This document shows, one piece after another, positions 60,415-64,000 of a DNA stretch of 64,000 bases (the stretch's first letter is position 1; each line of letters begins with the position of its first letter). The notes beneath the pieces are model-generated. The model saw only the letters and a list, made by a program, of their open reading frames with translations, did not search any database and was not told where the DNA came from. The stretch is from Typhlomys cinereus (Eukaryota > Chordata > Mammalia > Rodentia > Platacanthomyidae): positions 1,409,428 through 1,473,427 of the forward strand of contig JALPQD010000017.1 of assembly GCA_023101885.1 (NCBI GenBank), in the 5' to 3' direction. Made by a program: the position numbers and the translations under genes.

Positions 60415-63198
60415 AGAGAAAGAGAGAGAGACAGAGACAGAGACAAAGAGACAGAGAGAGACAGAGAGAAACAGAGAGAGAGAGAAACAGAGAGACAGAG
60501 AGACAGAAGAGAGAGAGACAGAGAGACCATATGGACTACTTTTGGGGATTAAACTCAGGCCTCCAGGTTTTCAAGCAGGCTATCCCACCTGACAGAGCTG
60601 TTGGAATCACACAAGGAAATGTTTGGAAGTGAGAGCAGTAGAGACCCTGGGACTAGACAGTCCCTCTGAGTTTATTCAGTCTCTAGTGTCCTCATTCATG
60701 TCATTGCCCTCCCCCGCCCCTCGGCTTTTCCCAGTGTCTCTCTGATATGACAGCCAGTTCTCTCTCAGTGATTCAAGGGAGCCAGATTATCTACCTGGAC
60801 AGATCCATCTCCTGCAAACATCCCGTGCCTACCTTCAGGAGTGGTCTGCCCCTGGGGTCTTTCGGGGTGTCTGTCACATCTCCTGGAATCAGTTTTCAGT
60901 TCAGCATTTTCTACCATGCCCAGCCTCTGCCCAATCTGGGGGTGGGGGAGGGGAAGGAGGGTAATACTGCTCCACATCCCCAAGCTTTCCTGTTCTTTCC
61001 ATTAATCAAATGATATCGCCATGGACCCTCCTTCTTTAAGAGGCCCTTTGAATCATCCTTGGCTCAGAAATTCCTTCGCTGGATTCACAGAGGACTCCTA
61101 CCCGAGCGTGAGCCGGTACTTTTCCGGGCTCACTCTGTCCCTTGCCTGGCATGGGTGCCTGCTCCGCCTACTCACATGGGACACCCTTGGCAGGCTGCAG
61201 GTTTTCAAAGCCCCCTTTAGCACGAAGCACAGATACTGTCCTGGTCAGCGACCATTTCTTATTAGTCCAGCTCACCTCGGGATCCGTATCCAGCTGTCAA
61301 GTCGTCATTCAGCAGGAAGTTAGGTGTGAAATGAATGTATTTTCCCTCTTCTCCACACCCTCTGTATTGTAGGGTGAATGGATCATCTCCACGTGCCCCT
61401 TTCCACTCGGTCACTATGACATCTGCCTAAATGAAGACAAATGCATTGTGGTACCTTATATTTTAACAGTAATGTTGGTGACACAAATGCCTACATTTCT
61501 TAAAGCAATTTGAGCCTCATAGCTCAAGTTTGTGCATTTTACATTATGCAGTTATAGATTTGAAAATGGACTAAAGAGGAAAAGGAATGTCTTACTGTAG
61601 ATAGAGTTTGGAAAGTGCTCATAGCTAAATATTTTGTCATAGCTAACTTCTTTGTCACTTTCAGAAACATCTATTTTACAGCATAGCAAATTCCCCTGAA
61701 ACTTCATTATCTTCTTTTGACTTTCCTTTTTTCCAGAATATGATATTCTCAAAAGCCAACACTGTAAAATTATTATATTGTAAGACACTATAAAACATAA
61801 TAAAATATTTAAAGAAGTTTAAGAGTATTTACACATCATTCAAAACCTTACTGAAGAGAGTTAGAGCCATTTTCAACCGGATTTTTATAGGTCGTCCCAC
61901 CAGCAAAAGCATCAGTATGCAATTAGCCTTGTCTTTTTCATTATCATAAGCAATTAGATCAGGAAATCACCGTTAAGATATTGTATCTCACTTTGTGCCT
62001 TTGCAATTTCCAAAAAAACAGCATGTCAAGTCCCATATTAAATTATCTATTCTTATAATCATAAAGATAGCAAAATTTTATGTCTAACATTGTTTCTCTC
62101 GTATTTAGGAAAGATGCTAATAGGTCTCAAACTTGCCCTTAGGAGCTACATTGCTGTTAAAATAAGAAGGGTGAGGAACAGCCGAGCACGGTGGCACTTC
62201 TGCTCACTGATCCAGCATTTGGAAGACTGAGGCAGAAAGACAGTGAGTTGAATACCAGTCTGAGCTATATAGACAGTTCCAGCCTGGCTTGCTAGACAGT
62301 GTCAGTCAGATCGTGTCCTAAAACAAAAATAAATAGATAAAAGGAAGGGAGATCCACATGATCTAATATCTGTAATTATTCATCTTATGTGCTATGGTAT
62401 GTGTGTTGTATACTACTAAGGAGACAGGTGTTTTCATTTCTTTTTTGTGTGTTTCTATATTTTGAGTGCAAATAATTTTTTAATGAAGTCAGAATCATTG
62501 CGAGGCAGCACCTACAGAAGAGGTCATGCCCTTGAGTGGTCCCTTCTCTGTAGTGTCCAGTAAGACCCCTGTATATATGATTATTCAATAAGTATTTGCT
62601 TAGTGGGAGTTATGAGATTAGGGGGAAAGCTGTCCAAGGCATATGACCATATTCTCTTTGTGTGTGTGTGTGCGCAAGTGCCTCTTTGTGTGTGTGTGTG
62701 CGCATGTGCACGCGCAAGAGGGCACTGAAGGTGCCGGTGGAGGCTCAACGGTGACATCAGGAATCCTCCTGCATTGCTCTACCTCCTCTTTGCTTCGCTT
62801 TCCCAGGTTTTGCTCTTCAGGCCATCACCATTTCTGACTGGCACAAGGCTTTCTCTGCCAATAGCGGACAGCATGCTTTTCCTGCCATGATGTAAACTAT
62901 TCCCTCTGGAGCCATAAGTCCACATCAGGCCTTTCTCCTTTACGTTTGCTTCTTGTCGGAATGTTTTATTACAGCAACAGAAAGAGCAACAAAACAGATT
63001 TTGAGAGTCTTTCTCCTTGAAATGGAGTTGAGTACATATAATGAAATTCTGAATTCTTACCTTTTCATAGGATTCTTGTTTCACTTTGGTGTAATTGTGA
63101 GCTGTCCATGTGGCAGGTATTAAAATCTGTACATTTCTGAAAAACACCCTTCTCTGGGTAGCATTGAATAGGTAGAAAGAAGCTTCTGTGATCATTTC
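32347..63198 (-). CDS. CLCA2: CLCA2 gene, second coding exon to stop (exon 1 outside window)
   Basis: Calcium-activated chloride channel regulator 2: in the family, a single-pass membrane protein of stratified epithelia whose shed N-terminal part contains a metalloprotease domain. Exons on the minus strand: 63198-63061, 61426-61276, 58958-58850, 57011-56852, 54209-53982, 52368-52138, 51040-50863, 50116-50010, 46820-46596, 41812-41542, 38003-37833, 34234-34001, 32786-32347. They join in one frame of 2643 nt (880 codons plus stop). With a leader exon this gives about 940 residues, the usual CLCA2 length. CLCA2 is indicated by the segment KGLCPQDNC...[18 protein letters not shown], by [12 protein letters not shown] in the membrane helix, and by the basic tail. 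The signal-peptide exon lies right of base 64000. Exon 5 has an unusual repeated splice donor. Confidence 0.93.
33754..33957 (-). repeat. Truncated tRNA-headed SINE
   Basis: The TG run and body are present, but the tRNA head is cut off near 33957. Lies in CLCA2 intron 13 only 44 bp from exon 13. Confidence 0.75.
34001..34234 (-). CDS. CLCA2: CLCA2 exon 13: fibronectin-III-like segment
   Basis: 234 bp, phase 1 on both sides, the same length as CLCA1 exon 13. Reads [40 protein letters not shown] and [14 protein letters not shown], ending at donor GTGGGT. A truncated SINE lies 44 bp into the next intron. Confidence 0.92.
34691..34775 (+). repeat. ID-like tRNA SINE fragment
   Basis: AATGCAGCTCGGTTGTGAAC and GAGGTCCTGAGTTCAAGTCC are A-box-like and B-box-like, followed by an A-rich tail. 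CLCA2 intron 12. Confidence 0.5.
35264..35334. repeat. Near-perfect palindrome (hairpin)
   Basis: Arms 35276-35298 and 35300-35322 are perfect 23-bp reverse complements with a one-base spacer. After a small mismatch the complementarity resumes over 8 bp on each side. CLCA2 intron 12. Confidence 0.9.
35518..36115 (+). repeat. ERVL-type LTR-like sequence split by a minisatellite
   Basis: It starts GTGTGATGGTTAGTTCCAGT and CGTCAACTTGAGATGCTGG, typical of mammalian ERVL-type LTRs. It ends GAGCAGAATAAAGCTTTTCTC with a polyadenylation signal. The middle 35690-35965 is occupied by a 20-bp tandem repeat. Confidence 0.45.
35690..35965. repeat. 20-21 bp minisatellite, about 13 copies
   Basis: Units of AAGCATGCGTGTGGAAACAG, with GTAG/GTGG and single-base variants, repeat head to tail. 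Some carry an extra C. The flanks (CAGCAAGCTGCATG) occur on both sides, so the unit probably arose from the surrounding LTR-like sequence. Confidence 0.93.
36116..36638 (-). repeat. Degenerate TG tract and tRNA-headed SINE
   Basis: 36116-36374 is imperfect TG/CATG repeat. 36375-36638 is a reverse SINE with a 44 bp TG run and a head complementary to GAGATGGCTCAGGAGGTAAG. Confidence 0.8.
37482..37780. repeat. Compound microsatellite (TC)n-(TA)n-(TG)n-(CA)n
   Basis: Consecutive TC, TA, TG/TA and CA-rich runs over about 300 bp, ending roughly 50 bp from the exon 12 donor of CLCA2. Confidence 0.93.
37833..38003 (-). CDS. CLCA2: CLCA2 exon 12
   Basis: 171 bp, phase 1 on both sides, the same length as CLCA1 exon 12. 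Reads [20 protein letters not shown], then [13 protein letters not shown], ending at donor GTAAGA. Its donor lies about 50 bp from a long compound microsatellite. Confidence 0.93.
40424..40722 (-). repeat. tRNA-headed SINE with 18-bp target duplication
   Basis: A complete reverse SINE flanked by AGTGGTAGGGAAATTTCT at 40406-40423 and 40723-40740. The perfect duplication fixes both ends: the tRNA head borders the right copy and the A-rich tail the left. CLCA2 intron 11. Confidence 0.9.
41024..41205 (-). repeat. B2-like SINE with (TG)n
   Basis: A TG run, then AGAGGTCAGAGGCCAACTTC and GGGAATTGAACTCAGGCTGC, the reverse strand of a B2-type element. CLCA2 intron 11. Confidence 0.65.
41542..41812 (-). 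CDS. CLCA2: CLCA2 exon 11
   Basis: 271 bp, phase 0 to 1. Begins [20 protein letters not shown], includes the [15 protein letters not shown] and [14 protein letters not shown] strands, and ends LRLLDNGAG at donor GTAACA. Confidence 0.93.
42137..42417 (+). repeat. tRNA-headed SINE with 15-bp target duplication
   Basis: A complete SINE flanked by TATAACATGGCTTCA at 42122-42136 and 42418-42432. The internal A-run and CA/AAT tail are intact. CLCA2 intron 10. Confidence 0.9.
42430..42540 (-). repeat. B2-like SINE fragment
   Basis: TTACCTACTGAGCTATCTTG and GGGTCCTATAGACTGAACC are the reverse strand of a diverged B2 head. CLCA2 intron 10. Confidence 0.45.
43899..44255 (+). repeat. Left LTR of the MaLR-like element
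   Basis: Begins TGTCATGG after the CACAC duplication and ends ATTACA. Carries GCTGAATAAACC as polyadenylation signal. Confidence 0.85.
45756..46112 (+). repeat. Right LTR of the MaLR-like element
   Basis: The same length as the left LTR, preceded by a G-rich stretch (GTGGGGGCCAGGGATG) that fits a polypurine primer. Ends GTTGCA before the CACAC duplication. Confidence 0.85.
46596..46820 (-). CDS. CLCA2: CLCA2 exon 10
   Basis: 75 codons, phase 0. Begins [20 protein letters not shown], contains [20 protein letters not shown] and ends SLRIPGTAK at donor GTAGGT. Homologous to CLCA1 exon 10. Confidence 0.93.
47060..47250 (-). repeat. B1-like and ID-like SINE pair
   Basis: CAGGGTAGCCTTGGATCCTC (B1, reverse) is followed by AAACCCAGGACCTTGTGCCT with GCATTCTACAATGAGCTACA (ID-type, reverse). 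A 10-bp GTAGCCCAGG unit is repeated at 47077-47100. CLCA2 intron 9. Confidence 0.55.
47275..48900 (-). mobile_element. Old L1 3' fragment
   Basis: TTTACATTTAAGGTAGTCAT, then CTTTCTTATAGTCAGTCTTC and TTACCAGAAGACTTACAAAA match the reverse strand of ancient L1 3' regions. A TG/CA-rich stretch (47630-47800) interrupts it. No open frame. Confidence 0.5.
49155..49295 (+). repeat. B1-like SINE
   Basis: GGTTTATGCCTGTAGTCCAG, AGGAGTTCAAGGCCAGCTCT and an A/CA-rich tail. CLCA2 intron 9. Confidence 0.65.
49543..49840 (+). repeat. tRNA-headed SINE with (CA)n tail
   Basis: Head GCTGGGGAGATGGCTCAGTG, the family body, and a 44 bp CA tail. Lies 170 bp from CLCA2 exon 9. Confidence 0.8.
50010..50116 (-). 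CDS. CLCA2: CLCA2 exon 9
   Basis: 107 bp, found by scanning for the exon between the VWA and beta-rich parts. Reads [20 protein letters not shown], then [16 protein letters not shown], before donor GTCAGA. Length and phase equal those of CLCA1 exon 9. Confidence 0.9.
50863..51040 (-). CDS. CLCA2: CLCA2 exon 8: VWA domain
   Basis: 178 bp, phase 0 to 1. Reads [20 protein letters not shown], then [20 protein letters not shown], ending HLTG at donor GTAAAC. The third MIDAS loop, LLTDGED in CLCA1, is LVTSSPG here and lacks the Asp. Confidence 0.93.
52138..52368 (-). CDS. CLCA2: CLCA2 exon 7: VWA domain
   Basis: 77 codons. Reads [20 protein letters not shown], then [20 protein letters not shown], ending [10 protein letters not shown] at donor GTATGG. 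Where CLCA1 has SGGTSIC, this exon has TEASIC, so the MIDAS threonine is replaced. Confidence 0.93.
52690..53009 (+). repeat. tRNA-headed SINE with 12-bp target duplication
   Basis: Flanked by TTCAGTCCAAGG at 52678-52689 and 53010-53021. Complete head, body, 54 bp CA run and A-rich end. CLCA2 intron 6. Confidence 0.88.
53982..54209 (-). CDS. CLCA2: CLCA2 exon 6: start of VWA domain
   Basis: 76 codons, phase 0. Begins [20 protein letters not shown], continues [21 protein letters not shown] and ends DVSRGMAE at donor GTAACA. The MIDAS position reads Asp-Val-Ser-Arg-Gly, so the fifth ligand of DxSxS is missing, unlike CLCA1. Confidence 0.93.
54210..56851 (-). other. CLCA2 intron 5
   Basis: 2.6 kb, AT-rich, starting with the repeated donor units. 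No SINE of the main family was seen and no other feature was recognised. Confidence 0.65.
56728..56890 (-). repeat. 39-bp tandem repeat carrying splice donor, four copies
   Basis: Each unit, on the minus strand, runs from GATCAATAATGTTCAT to TATCTTCTGTAAGTA. The copy nearest the exon is the coding 3' end. Donor hexamers in order are GTAAGT, GTAAGT, GTAAAT and a degraded GTTAAG. Confidence 0.95.
56852..57011 (-). CDS. CLCA2: CLCA2 exon 5 (ends in tandemly repeated splice donor)
   Basis: 160 bp if the first donor is used, phase 2 to 0. Encodes [20 protein letters not shown], the KLFKEGC Cys segment and NSTQNAT, ending [10 protein letters not shown]. It joins exon 6 (VVEFCNA) as in other CLCA genes. 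The last 33 coding bases plus the start of the intron are repeated downstream, giving further in-frame donors at 56813/56812, 56774/56773 (GTAAAT) and 56735/56734 (GTTAAG). The true 3' border therefore needs transcript data. Confidence 0.87.
57607..57768. repeat. 162-bp direct repeat, copy A
   Basis: Nearly identical to 59573-59734, with a handful of differences. Resembles old L1 3' sequence (GGGACACTCTGCAGCTATTT), and the L1-like wording continues left of this copy. CLCA2 intron 4. Confidence 0.9.
58005..58330. repeat. Long pyrimidine tract (CCTC/CTTT)n
   Basis: About 325 bp that is almost purely C and T on the plus strand, including a run of CTTT units at 58197-58250. On the transcribed (minus) strand it is a purine tract. 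CLCA2 intron 4. Confidence 0.97.
58369..58617 (-). repeat. tRNA-headed SINE
   Basis: Reverse SINE with a short TG run, GGGGGACTTCAGGCATCATC, and a head complementary to GAGATGGCTCAGGAATTAAG. CLCA2 intron 4. Confidence 0.8.
58625..58735 (-). repeat. B1-like SINE fragment
   Basis: GGCTGGCTTAGAACTCACGC and GGCACTGGATTCCAGGC are the reverse strand of a B1 element. It ends about 110 bp from CLCA2 exon 4. Confidence 0.6.
58850..58958 (-). CDS. CLCA2: CLCA2 exon 4: zinc-binding catalytic helix
   Basis: 109 bp, phase 1 to 2. Encodes [19 protein letters not shown], so the HExxH motif and downstream acidic ligand are intact, then [11 protein letters not shown]. The donor GTTAGT is weaker than average. 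The open frame extends past the acceptor into the intron by chance. Confidence 0.93.
59573..59734. repeat. 162-bp direct repeat, copy B
   Basis: Second copy of 57607-57768 in the same orientation, 1966 bp away. The flanks are unrelated. CLCA2 intron 3. Confidence 0.9.
60360..60600 (-). repeat. (TG)n-(GA)n compound microsatellite with B2-like head
   Basis: A TG run, a GCGCGC link, then about 115 bp of AGAGAC/GAGA repeats, then TTAAACTCAGGCCTCCAGG as a reverse B2 B-box. CLCA2 intron 3. Confidence 0.75.
61276..61426 (-). CDS. CLCA2: CLCA2 exon 3
   Basis: 151 bp, phase 0 to 1. Begins [20 protein letters not shown] and ends LTAGYGSRG at donor GTGAGC. Contains the paired Cys-Gly stretch [17 protein letters not shown] shared with CLCA1 exon 3. 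Confidence 0.93.
62190..62340 (+). repeat. B1-like SINE
   Basis: GCCGAGCACGGTGGCACTTC, then TTTGGAAGACTGAGGCAGAA and an A-rich tail. CLCA2 intron 2. Confidence 0.65.
62656..62845 (-). repeat. Truncated tRNA-headed SINE
   Basis: Two TG runs, AGAGGGCACTGAAGGTGCC and TGACATCAGGAATCCTCC, then loss of the tRNA head near 62845. CLCA2 intron 2. Confidence 0.7.
62846..62997 (+). repeat. MaLR-like LTR fragment
   Basis: CTGCCATGATGTAAACTATT, then CCTTTCTCCTTTACGTTTGC and TTACAGCAACAGAAAGAGC are typical of LTR 3' ends. About 60 bp from CLCA2 exon 2. Confidence 0.5.
63061..63198 (-). CDS. CLCA2: CLCA2 exon 2
   Basis: 46 codons, phase 0 on both sides. Reads [20 protein letters not shown] and then ILIPATW, ending QESYEK at donor GTAAGA. 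Matches CLCA1 exon 2 (141 bp). NAT is a likely N-glycosylation site. Exon 1 is not in the window. Confidence 0.93.
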
Positions 63199-64000
63199 CT
63201 ATAATCATACAAAAGAAAAACTCATTGCATTATTCATAGATCCTGTGTGGGGTGTTTTTTTTTTTTTTTTGATCACATGTAAAACAATAATATTCTTGAT
63301 GAGCCCATGAGAACTTAGAAGCAAAAAGATTTTTTATTTTTTAAACCAGGCATCAACTGGTTCTTAGGACATAATTATGTGTCTAGGCTTGCCCTTGTGA
63401 TTTTCTCAACTTTTTAAAAAGTGTTTTAAGCACCTTTACTGAACAAATCCTATGCCACACCTCTGGGCATGTTCGAGACCACACCTCGAGAGGACATTCT
63501 TTTCACTTAGGCAGCGCCACAGAGAGACTGTGAAGCAGCGAAAGTAAAAGCTGTCAGTTATTTCATAGAACATTGGAGAAATGAAGGAATACTTTTCCCT
63601 GGCACTCCACAATAAACGCTAGCCTCTGAATCTCGCTCTCTAGTGAATGCTGCCATGATTCCTTATAGGGCAAACATCCAGTCTCCATCATAACGAACGG
63701 CTCTTTTTCTAAATTGCTCACACAAAGCAGCCATGTATGCAAACAACAACCATGATTTTTTTAAAAAAAACCCTAAAGCTGATAGACATTAAGCACAAGA
63801 ATAAACAAACCTGAGGGCTCACTGAGCTGAGGCTATACACAATGAAGTGAACTCATCGACTTGCCTATAAGTCTAAATTTTGCTGCTAATTTTAAGAAAT
63901 GCTGTTGCTTTTACTGCTCAGGTTCAATCTAGGATGGGTTCAGTTTTTTTTTTTTTTTTTTTAAGGTTGCAGGTCTGTTCTCATGGGCTAGTGGTCCTGA
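63199..64000 (-). other. CLCA2 intron 1 (partial)
   Basis: 802 bp up to the window edge with two T runs. Neither the signal-peptide exon nor any repeat family was recognised. Confidence 0.65.

Overview
The window is mammalian nuclear DNA and most likely from a non-murine rodent. It has interrupted genes with GT/AG introns, long CA/TG microsatellites, B1-like, ID-like and B2-like SINEs, and a MaLR-type LTR element. The commonest repeat is a roughly 250 bp tRNA-headed SINE that ends in (CA)n or an A-rich tail. The species cannot be named from sequence alone.

Two protein-coding genes were found, both on the minus strand and head to tail. They belong to the CLCA family (calcium-activated chloride channel regulators, secreted or membrane metalloproteases). 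The left gene (93-20868) matches CLCA1: 13 exons with signal peptide, metalloprotease domain with HEWAH, VWA domain with an intact MIDAS, beta-rich and fibronectin-like regions. The last coding exon lies beyond the left edge. The right gene (32347-63198) matches CLCA2: 13 coding exons from the second exon to the stop codon, ending in a C-terminal transmembrane helix and a short basic tail. Its signal-peptide exon lies beyond the right edge. Neighbouring CLCA1 and CLCA2 fits the usual mammalian cluster. Twelve homologous internal exons keep the same phase and nearly the same length in both genes, which is the mark of an old tandem duplication.

Between the genes (20.9-32.3 kb) lie a GGAT/GCAT tetranucleotide array of about 0.9 kb, old L1 fragments, SINEs, a C/T-rich stretch and one unidentified gene-like remnant near 21.6-21.8 kb. 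Introns hold SINEs, microsatellites, an LTR element with both LTRs and a 5-bp target duplication (43899-46112), old L1 3' pieces, a minisatellite inside an LTR-like sequence (35.7-36.0 kb), and a 23-bp hairpin (35276-35322).

The most striking observation is at CLCA2 exon 5. A 39-bp segment containing the exon's 3' end and its splice donor is tandemly repeated four times. This creates several in-frame alternative donors, each adding 13 residues. No novel multi-gene system was seen. The many long open frames inside microsatellites are artefacts.
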